Shown here piece by piece: positions 52,058 to 59,272 of a stretch of 64,000 nucleotides of DNA. Source of the DNA: Lysinibacillus telephonicus (GTDB taxonomy: Bacteria; Bacillota; Bacilli; Bacillales_A; Planococcaceae); NCBI RefSeq assembly GCF_003966145.1, contig NZ_RXNR01000010.1, forward strand, positions 27,968 to 91,967. Direction: 5' to 3'. The position numbers and the translations under genes were made by a program. Every line of letters starts with the position of its first letter. The first letter of the stretch is position 1. The notes under the pieces were generated by a model. That model saw only the letters and a program-made list of their open reading frames with translations. It had not been told where the DNA came from and did not search any database.

Positions 52058-52981
52058 TTACTCTATAGGAGGTATATCCTCGATTGAATCGATATCCATA
52101 TATTTTGGAACTACCATGCCAATCTTGGCACCTATTAAGTTTTCACCTAAATCGATAATGTCATCCTTATATTGTTCATAGAAAGAAGCATGTGTTGCAG
52201 GCAACCATGGAGCAACCGATACATCACCTTCACCCGAAGCAATTGCCTGGAACATAATCACTGGATCTACTGGTGTTAATGTTACCTTATAGCCTTGTTG
52301 CTCTAATATTGTTTTCATCACATTACCGGAAGCACGTTCAGTATCCCAAGGTGTTGATACTAATTCAATCTCTTTTCCATCTACCTTTTCCGTGCCTTCT
52401 GTCCATTCAGCAACTTTATCTTGATTTTTTTCTACCCAATTTTTTGCTGCCTCTTCAAAAGAAATATCTTGTGCGGCAAACATCACTTCTTCCATATCTT
52501 TCGGTTCCCAATAAAATCGATCAACAATTTTATATGCATCTGGCATGTCCTCTTCGAAACCTTTTCTTACAATTGTGTTGATATTTTCAATTCCTCCAAA
52601 TGTACCTTTTGGATCTTCTAAATATTTTAAATCATAATTAACAAACATCCAGTGTGGAGTCCAACCTGTTACAATAATTGGTTCCTCATTATTTATCGCT
52701 TTATCCAGAGAAGATAACATTCCTGCAGTGGAGCTTTCTATAAGTTCCCAGCCCTTTAGATTTTCATATTCCTCTAAAGTGTTTCTAGCAAGCTCCGTCG
52801 TTCCTGCTCCAGGTTCTATTCCTGTAATCGTATAATTTAATTGTTCACCTAAATTCGCAGGATCCCCTTCGGCATTCCCACTACCCTGTACATTTTTCGA
52901 TCCTGCTTCGCTACCACAGCCAGTTAATAGTAAAGCGACAGATAAACCAAGCATTGTTTTCAGTAATTTTAATTTCCTCAA
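52058..52981 (-). CDS. opuAC: Glycine betaine-binding lipoprotein, B. subtilis OpuAC order (lobe B then lobe A)
   Basis: 307 aa with lipobox LTGC (Cys22). Lobe B comes first (about 50-197: YTITGIEPGAG, PIIVTGWTPHWMF with Trp107/Trp111, YDLKYLEDPKG, KVAEWTEG), and lobe A follows (about 206-303: STPWDTERAS with Trp212, YKVTLTPVDPVIMFQAIASGEGDVSVAPWLPATHASFYEQYKDD with Trp259, GAKIGMVVPKYMDIDSIEDI). This is the domain order of B. subtilis OpuAC, and the three cage tryptophans are kept. It is the last gene of the operon and starts at TTG with AAGGAG. Its neighbour upstream encodes the same two lobes in the opposite order. Confidence 0.93.
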   Translation of the reverse strand: MRKLKLLKTMLGLSVALLLTGCGSEAGSKNVQGSGNAEGDPANLGEQLNYTITGIEPGAGTTELARNTLEEYENLKGWELIESSTAGMLSSLDKAINNEEPIIVTGWTPHWMFVNYDLKYLEDPKGTFGGIENINTIVRKGFEEDMPDAYKIVDRFYWEPKDMEEVMFAAQDISFEEAAKNWVEKNQDKVAEWTEGTEKVDGKEIELVSTPWDTERASGNVMKTILEQQGYKVTLTPVDPVIMFQAIASGEGDVSVAPWLPATHASFYEQYKDDIIDLGENLIGAKIGMVVPKYMDIDSIEDIPPIE

Positions 52982-53002
52982 TTTTCTATCTCCTTAAAAT
53001 TT

Positions 53003-53033
53003 AAGGAGTTATCTAAAATTTAGATAACTCCTT
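53003..53033 (-). promoter_or_regulatory. Intercistronic hairpin between the two binding-protein genes
   Basis: A 15-bp AT-rich stem (53003-53017 with 53019-53033) whose minus-strand sequence ends AACTCCTT, immediately before the ribosome binding site AAGGAG of the downstream gene. CTCCTTAAA and TTTAAGGAG around it can form a competing 9-bp hairpin that would hide the site. It may adjust expression of the second binding protein, or be a leaky terminator. Confidence 0.5.
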
Positions 53034-53111
53034 TTATTTTTTAGCAATGTTAATATTCTTAACATCCATTAATATAGAATTCTTATTAGAAATTAATGAT
53101 TCAAACCTAGC

Positions 53112-54020
53112 TTATTCTACACTTTCTGTCCATTCAGCTACTTTATCTGGGTTTTCTTGTACCCATTTTGCAGCTGCTTCTTCTGGGTCAGTGCCGCCGT
53201 TTATTTCAAGCATTACAGCTTCAATATCTTCTGTTGTCCAGTGGAATGCATCTAATACTTTATAAGCTTCAGGCATTTCTTCCTCTAATCCTTGGCGAGC
53301 AAATGTATTAATTGTTTCTTCTCCACCAAATACACCTTTAGGATCTTCTAAATATTTCAAATCATAAGATGAGAATTTCCAGTGTGGAGACCAGCCTGTA
53401 ACAATTACTTCTTCTTCATTTTCAATTGCTTGCCCTAATGCAACAGTCATTGCACCAGAAGAAGATGGTAGCAATTCCCAATCCGCTAAGTTTTCATATT
53501 CTTCTAAGGCTTGTTCTGTTGCAGCCATAACACCTGCACCAGGTTCAATACCTGTAATTGCCTTGTTTGCTTCATCTGTTAAATCTTCAATTGAATCGAC
53601 ATCCATATAAGAAGGCACTACTAAGCCAATTTTAGCACCTGTTAAATTTTCGCCTAGCTCAACTAGACTGTCTTTATATTGTTCATATTGTGCAGCATGT
53701 GTATTTGGCAGCCAGCCAGCCACCATTGCATCTGCCTCACCATTAGCAACTGCTTCCCACATAATTGCGTTATCTAATGGAGTTAATGTAACATCATAGC
53801 CTAAATCTTCTAATACTTTCCCTACAACATGTGTCGAAGCTACTTCAGTATCCCATTCAACATATGCTAAGTTAATTTCCTTAGATTCTTCTTTTGCTGC
53901 TCCATTCGAATCACCTGTTGATTCAGAAGCATTTTCACCTTCATTAGCACCACCGCATGCTGCTAATATTGCACCCATACCAAGCACTAAGCCCATCATT
54001 TTTAATTTTTTTAAGTTCAT
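53112..54020 (-). CDS. Glycine betaine-binding lipoprotein, permuted order (lobe A then lobe B)
   Basis: 302 aa with lipobox LAAC (Cys22) and an acidic Ser/Gly linker. Lobe A comes first (about 50-147: LAYVEWDTEVAS with Trp56, YDVTLTPLDNAIMWEA, AGWLPNTHAAQYEQYKD with Trp103, GAKIGLVVPSYMDVDSIEDL), then lobe B (about 153-300: AITGIEPGAG, VIVTGWSPHWKF with Trp210/Trp214, YDLKYLEDPKGVFGG, NPDKVAEWTESV). The two lobes match those of the adjacent binding protein but in swapped order. All cage tryptophans are present. Located directly after the permease gene, with GGGAG before the ATG. Confidence 0.92.
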   Translation of the reverse strand: MNLKKLKMMGLVLGMGAILAACGGANEGENASESTGDSNGAAKEESKEINLAYVEWDTEVASTHVVGKVLEDLGYDVTLTPLDNAIMWEAVANGEADAMVAGWLPNTHAAQYEQYKDSLVELGENLTGAKIGLVVPSYMDVDSIEDLTDEANKAITGIEPGAGVMAATEQALEEYENLADWELLPSSSGAMTVALGQAIENEEEVIVTGWSPHWKFSSYDLKYLEDPKGVFGGEETINTFARQGLEEEMPEAYKVLDAFHWTTEDIEAVMLEINGGTDPEEAAAKWVQENPDKVAEWTESVE

Positions 54021-54039
54021 CCAATCTCCCTTTCTATTT

Positions 54040-54888
54040 TTATTTCTTTTTATTCAAGCTTTGCGTTAAACGATCAACAATAATAGCAAAGATTACTAGA
54101 CTAAGTCCCGCAACAAAACCATTGCCTACTTGAGCACGTTGCAAAGCAGATAATACTTCTCGACCTAAACCAGGAGCACCAATCATTGAAGCAATAACTA
54201 CCATCGATAAAGATAACAGTACGGTTTGGTTAATACCTGCCATAATTGTAGATTTTGCTAGTGGCAATTCAACTTTTATAAGTTTTTGCCATCCAGTACT
54301 ACCATAAGAATCAGCAGCTTCTACTAATTCTCTTGGTACTTGTCGTATTCCTAAGTTAGTAAAACGAACTGTCGGTGGCAAAGCGAAAATAACTGACGCA
54401 AAAACACCAGGTACAACTCCAATACCAAAAAAAGCAACAGCCGGTATTAAATATACAAAACCAGGCATTGTTTGCATGAAATCTAATATAGGTTTGACAA
54501 TTGCTTCTGCAATTGAACTTTTCGACATTAAAATACCAAAAGGAATACCTATAATAATTGCGATAATACTTGCAAATATGACAAGCGTTATCGTATTCAT
54601 TAACTCTTCCCATAAACCTTGGTTATATATAAATAACAACCCTATTATTGAGAATACTGCTAATCCAAATTTCTTTCTCGTTGCAAAAAACGCTATAAGC
54701 GCTATAAGAATAATAAATACAACCGGTGGAACAGCAATGAGTATATCTGTAATAAACTCCATTGCTGTTTTGCCGCCACTTTGAACAAATTCAAATAGCG
54801 ATGAAAAATTTCCAGTTAACAAGTCCATAAAGCTCTCAACTGCATCTGCAACAGGTAAGCTAGGAATACTATCCAGCATCTTACTCAT
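54040..54888 (-). CDS. opuAB: Glycine betaine ABC transporter permease
   Basis: 282-aa membrane protein with six to seven helices and the ProW/OpuAB coupling motif: [111 protein letters not shown] region (EAA loop included). It forms the homodimeric channel. It overlaps the ATPase gene by 8 bases and lies 19 bases before the first binding-protein gene. Confidence 0.94.
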   Translation of the reverse strand: MSKMLDSIPSLPVADAVESFMDLLTGNFSSLFEFVQSGGKTAMEFITDILIAVPPVVFIILIALIAFFATRKKFGLAVFSIIGLLFIYNQGLWEELMNTITLVIFASIIAIIIGIPFGILMSKSSIAEAIVKPILDFMQTMPGFVYLIPAVAFFGIGVVPGVFASVIFALPPTVRFTNLGIRQVPRELVEAADSYGSTGWQKLIKVELPLAKSTIMAGINQTVLLSLSMVVIASMIGAPGLGREVLSALQRAQVGNGFVAGLSLVIFAIIVDRLTQSLNKKK

Positions 54889-56080
54889 CCTTATTCACCC
54901 CCTCAGAATTAGAAGCAAGTGATTGGATAACAACGCCTCTTATTAATACCCCAGCAAGTTTATTTTCATTTACAACTGCAATAGGTGTCGGTGATTCGGA
55001 AATGAGACCTAATACATCTTGAATAAGCATATCTGGTGGTACTGTTGGCATATCTGTTTTTAAGAAACCGACCACGCTTTTTTCACCGCGTTTTGATGCC
55101 TCCAGTGCATCATCCGCAGTAATATAACCTTTAAACTCTCTCTTTTTGTCAACGGCAAGTAATACACTTACCTCTTCTTCACGCATACGTTGCAAAGCCA
55201 CTTTCGGTCCATCCATCTCAATATTTACTGAGATTGGGCGTATCATTGCATTTTCCACTGTTAGCACTTTTGAACGGTCAACATCTTCAAGGAAAGTCTT
55301 AACATAATCATTCGCGGGATTAGTTAAAATTTCTTCCCCTGTTCCAACTTGGATGATTTTCCCATCTTTCATTAGTGCGATGCGGTCTCCAATACGTAAA
55401 GCTTCATTTAGATCATGCGTTATGAAAATAATTGTCTTTTTAAGTTTTTGTTGTAAATCTAATAGTTCATCTTGCATGTCTTTTCGTATTAATGGATCGA
55501 GCGCAGAAAAAGCTTCATCCATTAACAAAATATCAGGGTCATTTGCTAATGCTCTTGCTAAACCAACACGTTGCTGCATACCACCTGAAAGCTGGTTCGG
55601 ATATTGATCCTTATATGGTAATAATCCCGCATTTTCTAAAGCCTTTTCTGCTTTCAATCGTCGTTCTTCTTTTGAGATGCCGCGTACCTCTAATCCATAT
55701 TCGGTATTTGCTAATACTGTTCGCTGTGGAAATAAACCGAAGTTTTGAAACACCATGCTCATTTTTTCACGTCTAATTTTTCTGAGCTGTTGTTTGTTCA
55801 TTTTGGAGATGTTTTCGTTATCTATGTAGATACTGCCACTAGTAGGTTCGATGAGGTGATTTAATAATCTAACCAATGTTGACTTACCACTGCCTGAAAG
55901 ACCCATAATAACAAATATTTCACCTTCATTAACTGTGAAGCTTGCATCATAAACGCCTATCGTAGCACCTGTTTGTTTTAATATTTCAGTTTTACTTTGT
56001 TTTTGCTCGACAAGCTTCAAGGCATTGCCAATATGCTTACCGAAAATTTTCGTAACATGTTCTACTCTAATTTTCTCCAT
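54881..56080 (-). CDS. opuAA: Glycine betaine ABC transporter ATP-binding protein with CBS domains
   Basis: 399-aa ATPase of the ProV/OpuAA type. Walker [16 protein letters not shown], signature [34 protein letters not shown] (with Walker B), switch His in FITHDLNEA. The last 130 residues hold a tandem CBS pair ([53 protein letters not shown]...[17 protein letters not shown] region), which senses ionic strength or nucleotides in relatives. The frame opens 20 codons earlier, but AAAGGAG 6 bases before ATG 56080 sets the start. First gene of the operon; the operator-like repeat lies 50-85 bases upstream. Confidence 0.95.
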   Translation of the reverse strand: MEKIRVEHVTKIFGKHIGNALKLVEQKQSKTEILKQTGATIGVYDASFTVNEGEIFVIMGLSGSGKSTLVRLLNHLIEPTSGSIYIDNENISKMNKQQLRKIRREKMSMVFQNFGLFPQRTVLANTEYGLEVRGISKEERRLKAEKALENAGLLPYKDQYPNQLSGGMQQRVGLARALANDPDILLMDEAFSALDPLIRKDMQDELLDLQQKLKKTIIFITHDLNEALRIGDRIALMKDGKIIQVGTGEEILTNPANDYVKTFLEDVDRSKVLTVENAMIRPISVNIEMDGPKVALQRMREEEVSVLLAVDKKREFKGYITADDALEASKRGEKSVVGFLKTDMPTVPPDMLIQDVLGLISESPTPIAVVNENKLAGVLIRGVVIQSLASNSEGVNKDE

Positions 56081-56131
56081 ACCATACTCCTTTCCAATTA
56101 TTTTCATAAAAGTATCAAAAAGATTACAACG

Positions 56132-56167
56132 AAGTGACAACCTAATCGTAACAAAAGGTTGTTACTT
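56132..56167. promoter_or_regulatory. 36-bp imperfect inverted repeat on the opuA promoter, candidate BusR-type operator
   Basis: AAGTGACAACCT (56132-56143) and AGGTTGTTACTT (56156-56167), 11 of 12 bases complementary, with a 12-bp spacer. It covers the -10 region and spacer of the opuA promoter. Together with the adjacent HTH-RCK_C regulator it is a good repressor site; the assignment is by position and symmetry. Confidence 0.6.
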
Positions 56168-56174
56168 GTGTCAA
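56145..56174 (-). promoter_or_regulatory. Candidate promoter of the opuA operon
   Basis: On the minus strand TTGACA (56174-56169), 18 bp, TACGAT (56150-56145), about 65 bases before the opuAA start. The -35 is canonical, the -10 weak, as for a regulated promoter. Confidence 0.58.
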
Positions 56175-56228
56175 ATAACCAATATATGTATCTACTGGTA
56201 TTTTTATTACTATTACGAGTTTGAAAGA

Positions 56229-56267
56229 AAAAATTGCAATTCAACATAAGTCTGAATTGCAATTTTT
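56229..56267 (-). terminator. Terminator-like hairpin between busR-like gene and opuA promoter
   Basis: A 15-bp stem (56229-56243 with 56253-56267) and six T on the minus strand. The regulator gene already has a terminator at 56403-56434 and no gene lies between, so this is an extra insulator, or the end of a short transcript from 56268-56400. Confidence 0.7.
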
Positions 56268-56402
56268 CTCGTTTGAATTTTACTCCAAATTTCTGTAGAT
56301 GCAGCGTAATGGAGGGCTGATTCTTCCATGATAGAACTATTCTTTTTGAACACACCGAAGTAAAAAAAGGAAGTTGCCTTCATTCAAACTAAACAAATAA
56401 AA

Positions 56403-56434
56403 AATCTGCCCCATCTAAATAGATTGAGCAGATT
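56403..56434 (-). terminator. Terminator of the BusR-like regulator gene
   Basis: AATCTGC (56403-56409) pairs with GCAGATT (56428-56434), with further partial pairing inside; six T follow on the minus strand. Confidence 0.75.
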
Positions 56435-56476
56435 GATAAAATTCTTTGTAGAAGTCGATATTCAGTTAGTCCTTCA

Positions 56477-57112
56477 TTAATTTGGATATAAAAATTTTTG
56501 TACCCGCTCTAAGCATTCATCGTTTCCAATGAAATATATTATGTCATGCTGTTGGAAAGTTGCATAAGGTCCTGGGGAGAGTAATAGTTCATCACCTCTC
56601 CTAATTCCAACAATTGTCGCCATTGTATTTTGCCAAAAATTAATCGTTCCAATAGATTGTGAAATATATGGAGAGTTTTCAAGAATTTCAACTTGAAAAG
56701 GTACAAAAGGATTCACTGATTTAAATCTTTCTGTACGATTTACAAGACGTTCTGTTGTTTCCTGCAACACATTCAGCTCTTCCCTTTGCCGCTTTATACT
56801 TTCAAGCATCTCTAACTGTACTTGATAAATCGATTGGACTTCTAGAAATTGATGAACAAATTGCGCTGCCTTTTCGTAGGATTTAATCATGACTCCACTA
56901 CCCTTAGTAGCTTCTACTATTTCCAAGTCTTGAAGAACAGCAATTGCCCTTCTTGCCGTCTCTGAGGATACACCATACTGACTTGCCAAGGAAGATCTTG
57001 CGTAAATTTTTTCCCCGACTAAATATTTCTTTTCTACAATTTTTGATGCGATATCAGCTGCTATTTTTTGATATTTCGGCTGCTTTACTTGAATGTTTTT
57101 ATTTTCCATCAT
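56477..57112 (-). CDS. GntR-HTH / RCK_C regulator with BusR architecture
   Basis: 211 aa: an N-terminal GntR-type winged helix (about 12-80: KYQKIAADIASKIVEKKYLVGEKIYARSSLASQYGVSSETARRAIAVLQDLEIVEATKGSGVMI pattern), a coiled-coil segment (about 88-130: SIKRQREELNVLQETTERLVNR) and a C-terminal RCK_C/TrkA-C domain (about 137-210: ILENSPYISQSIGTINFWQNTMATIVGIRRGDELLLSPGPYATFQQHDIIYFIG). This is the arrangement and length of BusR (Streptococcus, Lactococcus), a repressor that binds c-di-AMP through the RCK_C domain and shuts off the betaine importer busAB/opuA. It sits directly upstream of the opuA operon on the same strand. c-di-AMP binding is inferred. Confidence 0.88.
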   Translation of the reverse strand: MMENKNIQVKQPKYQKIAADIASKIVEKKYLVGEKIYARSSLASQYGVSSETARRAIAVLQDLEIVEATKGSGVMIKSYEKAAQFVHQFLEVQSIYQVQLEMLESIKRQREELNVLQETTERLVNRTERFKSVNPFVPFQVEILENSPYISQSIGTINFWQNTMATIVGIRRGDELLLSPGPYATFQQHDIIYFIGNDECLERVQKFLYPN

Positions 57113-57182
57113 TGCTGCTACCTTTCAAATGCATGTATGTCATGATTAATATTATCCGATTAATAATTTATAATAAACATTT

Positions 57183-57596
57183 TTAAATATTAATTTCATT
57201 TGTTTTTATATTCTTCACTTCCATCAAAATGGGAATAATAAGGTAGAGTGCATACGCAAAACTCATCCATGCAGTAAAAGAAATAACCTGAGATGGTTCT
57301 AAACTAGGAAAAATAGATTTGTAATTCGAGATTGAAAACATATCTAATGTGAGTCCAATAATTGTACCTACTAATCCAAATTTTAAAGGTGCATGTTTTG
57401 TTTTATCGAAAAGCATGTAAATCCTTGTAGTGAAGTATAGCAAAATTCCTGTGCCTAGCAATAATAAAGTTAAACTAACTAAAAAGCCCTTTGATCCCGG
57501 TGCATAAAGAACATACTCCCCAAACAAAACAAAAAATAGAGTTGCAAGGAACCAAACAATTAATCCAAAAAATGAAGTTTTTATATAACTTTTCAT
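57183..57596 (-). CDS. Four-helix membrane protein, possibly DUF5367
   Basis: 137 aa with four predicted membrane helices: FGLIVWFLATLFFVLFG, FLVSLTLLLLGTGILLYFTTRIYMLF, FGLVGTIIGLTLDMFS and AWMSFAYALYLIIPILMEV. The pattern fits the DUF5367 group, but I am not certain. Its ATG overlaps the stop of the TetR-family gene (ATGA), so the two are coupled and the regulator probably controls it. Role unknown; small membrane proteins in TetR operons are often efflux or stress related (inference). Confidence 0.75.
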   Translation of the reverse strand: MKSYIKTSFFGLIVWFLATLFFVLFGEYVLYAPGSKGFLVSLTLLLLGTGILLYFTTRIYMLFDKTKHAPLKFGLVGTIIGLTLDMFSISNYKSIFPSLEPSQVISFTAWMSFAYALYLIIPILMEVKNIKTNEINI

Positions 57597-58180
57597 TTTT
57601 TCATTTCCCCCATACTTAAAGAATTTAATCCTAAAATCAAGTTCTCTAATTGATCGTATACTTTCTCAACAGGGAAATCCTTTTGTAGGATTGTTTGTAA
57701 TGCAATTCCATCAATTATGGCATTGAAGATTATACCCCAAGTTTCATTATCTACACCGTTTATTGGAGATTTTGTCCAAGCACTGCTAATTTTATTGTAT
57801 AACGCTTCATTTTCTAAAGATAAGATTTGTCCTAATTGTTCACGGATTTTTACATTATTAAAACTTGCCGCTACTAAGGAAAAAAACAGTTTATGAAAAA
57901 AAGAATCGTAAGTACAACGGCTTTTTGCATATTGCAAAGCTTCTTTAACAATTATTTCATCTTTTTTTGATAACTCATTCCAAGTTGATTCACAAATTCC
58001 TTCAACAATTTCTATAAGCAGTTGTTCTTTCGTTCGAAAATGATAATAAATCGTCCCTTGAGTTACTTCGGCTTTATCCGCTACTGAACGCAGAGTGAAA
58101 TTTTCGATGCCATTCTCAACTATACATTCTTTGGCGCTATTAATAAGAATACTTTTATTAATAACATTTGGTTTTGCCAT
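57593..58180 (-). CDS. TetR/AcrR family transcriptional regulator
   Basis: 195 aa. N-terminal HTH: KSILINSAKECIVENGIENFTLRSVADKAEVTQGTIYYHFRTKEQLLIEIVEGI (about 9-62). The C-terminal ligand domain is unremarkable in sequence, ending with the FPVEKVYDQLENLILGL helix. AAAGGAGTG before the ATG. It forms an operon with the membrane-protein gene and is divergent from the TipA-like gene; a perfect inverted repeat lies 17 bases upstream of its start, consistent with autorepression. Confidence 0.92.
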   Translation of the reverse strand: MAKPNVINKSILINSAKECIVENGIENFTLRSVADKAEVTQGTIYYHFRTKEQLLIEIVEGICESTWNELSKKDEIIVKEALQYAKSRCTYDSFFHKLFFSLVAASFNNVKIREQLGQILSLENEALYNKISSAWTKSPINGVDNETWGIIFNAIIDGIALQTILQKDFPVEKVYDQLENLILGLNSLSMGEMKK

Positions 58181-58196
58181 AGTATTACACTCCTTT

Positions 58197-58212
58197 TTAG
58201 TTATTCAACTAA
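58197..58212. promoter_or_regulatory. Candidate TetR-family operator
   Basis: TTAGTT (58197-58202), ATTC, AACTAA (58207-58212): a perfect 6-4-6 inverted repeat between the tetR-like promoter (58227-58255) and its start codon, the expected location for autorepression. Confidence 0.5.
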
Positions 58213-58226
58213 CTAACTTAATACAA

Positions 58227-58255
58227 ATTTTAACATTACCAAAAATTTATTTCAA
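58227..58255 (-). promoter_or_regulatory. Promoter of the TetR-family operon
   Basis: On the minus strand TTGAAA (58255-58250), 17 bp, TAAAAT (58232-58227), with TG just before the -10. The -35 box lies 8 bp from that of the divergent MerR promoter. Confidence 0.6.
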
Positions 58256-58263
58256 TTAATTTA

Positions 58264-58294
58264 TTGACATTCACGTTACGTCAATCTTTATGAT
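58264..58294 (+). promoter_or_regulatory. MerR-type promoter with a 19-bp spacer
   Basis: TTGACA at 58264-58269 and TATGAT at 58289-58294 are 19 bp apart, the overlong spacer activated by MerR regulators. The spacer carries ACGTTACGT, and the elements TTGAC and GTCAA flank it as an inverted repeat. The start codon of the regulator is 22 bases after the -10, so the gene is probably autoactivated. Confidence 0.78.
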
Positions 58295-58316
58295 AAAAAT
58301 CAGGAGGGGGATTACA

Positions 58317-59078
58317 GTGGAATATACAATAAGCAAGCTAGCAAAATTAGCGAATGTTAGCGCCCGAACATTACGCTATTACGACGAAATCAATTTACTA
58401 AAACCGGCGAGAATTAATAGCTCCGGTTATCGGATTTATGGTCAAAATGAAGTCGATCGTTTACAACAGATTTTATTTTTCCGAGAATTAGATGTCGATT
58501 TAGAAACAATTGTCTCAATCATGAATGATCCAAACTTTGACCAAAAAGAGGCTTTACACCAACATTACAAAAAGCTTATACAAAAACGTACCCGCCTAAA
58601 TAAATTAATCGAGACGGTTGAAAAAACAATCGCTCATGAGAAAGGAGAAATCATTATGCAAAATGATGAAAAATTTGAAGCATTTAAAGACAAATTGATA
58701 GCAGAAAACGAGGAGAAGTATGGTAAGGAAATACGAGAAAAGTATGGGGATAAAGTAGTAAATGATTCAAACGCTAAATTACAAGGTATGTCTAAGGAAG
58801 ATTATGCGGCGCTGGAGAAACTTGGGGATGAGATTCTAAATCTTTTACCAAAGGCCTATGAAACAGGTGACCCTGCATCGCCCTTGGCACAGCAATTAGC
58901 TAGAAAACATAAAGAGTGGCTAATGTACTCATGGCCATCATATACAAAAGAAGCTCATGCAGGACTAGCGGAAATGTATGTTGCAGATGAACGCTTTAAA
59001 GCATATTACGATAAAGTAGTTGAAGGTGGCACCGAGTTTTTAAGGGATGCTATTTTAGCTTTCTTAAAAGAGAAATAA
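58317..59078 (+). CDS. TipA-like MerR-family multidrug-responsive regulator
   Basis: 253 aa: N-terminal MerR HTH (YTISKLAKLANVSARTLRYYDEINLLKPARINSSGYRIYGQNEVDRLQQILFFRELDVDL, about 1-70), a dimerisation coiled coil (about 80-112) and a TipAS drug-binding domain (about 120-253, with DYAALEKLGDEILNLL, ARKHKEWLMYSWPSYTKEAHAGLAEMYVADERFKAYYDKVVEGGTEFLRDAI). TipA of Streptomyces binds thiopeptides and activates its own promoter; B. subtilis Mta is a relative. The start is GTG 58317, after CAGGAGGGGG. An internal ATG at 58656 with its own ribosome binding site may produce the drug-binding domain alone. No efflux gene follows. Confidence 0.93.
   Translation: MEYTISKLAKLANVSARTLRYYDEINLLKPARINSSGYRIYGQNEVDRLQQILFFRELDVDLETIVSIMNDPNFDQKEALHQHYKKLIQKRTRLNKLIETVEKTIAHEKGEIIMQNDEKFEAFKDKLIAENEEKYGKEIREKYGDKVVNDSNAKLQGMSKEDYAALEKLGDEILNLLPKAYETGDPASPLAQQLARKHKEWLMYSWPSYTKEAHAGLAEMYVADERFKAYYDKVVEGGTEFLRDAILAFLKEK
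58641..58658 (+). promoter_or_regulatory. Internal ribosome binding site and start codon (TipAS-like short product)
   Basis: AAAGGAG at 58641-58647 is 8 bases before an in-frame ATG at 58656-58658 (residue 114). Translation from it would give a 140-aa drug-binding domain, close to the 144-aa TipAS known from Streptomyces. Confidence 0.55.
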
Positions 59079-59098
59079 CTGTTGTTTATCATTTCAAT

Positions 59099-59130
59099 AA
59101 AAGCGCGAGGCAAAACAGCTTCGCGCTTTT
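59099..59130 (+). terminator. Terminator of the TipA-like gene
   Basis: A perfect 10-bp GC-rich stem (59099-59108 with 59121-59130) ending in TTTTAGT. Confidence 0.82.
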
Positions 59131-59272
59131 AGTATTATCCTATTTTTTACATATTATCGAATTTTTCATGGTGATTTTGGTAATTATATAATTAGGCATA
59201 CTGCCATTTCATGCTTTTAAAGAATGGATATATATCAAGGCTCATAAAAGATTAAAGGAGATAATAACATCA

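Noticed and set aside
56104..56355. 83-aa minus-strand open frame between the BusR-like gene and opuAA
   Set aside because: Contains a terminator hairpin and the opuA promoter/operator, with low-complexity sequence and no ribosome binding site.
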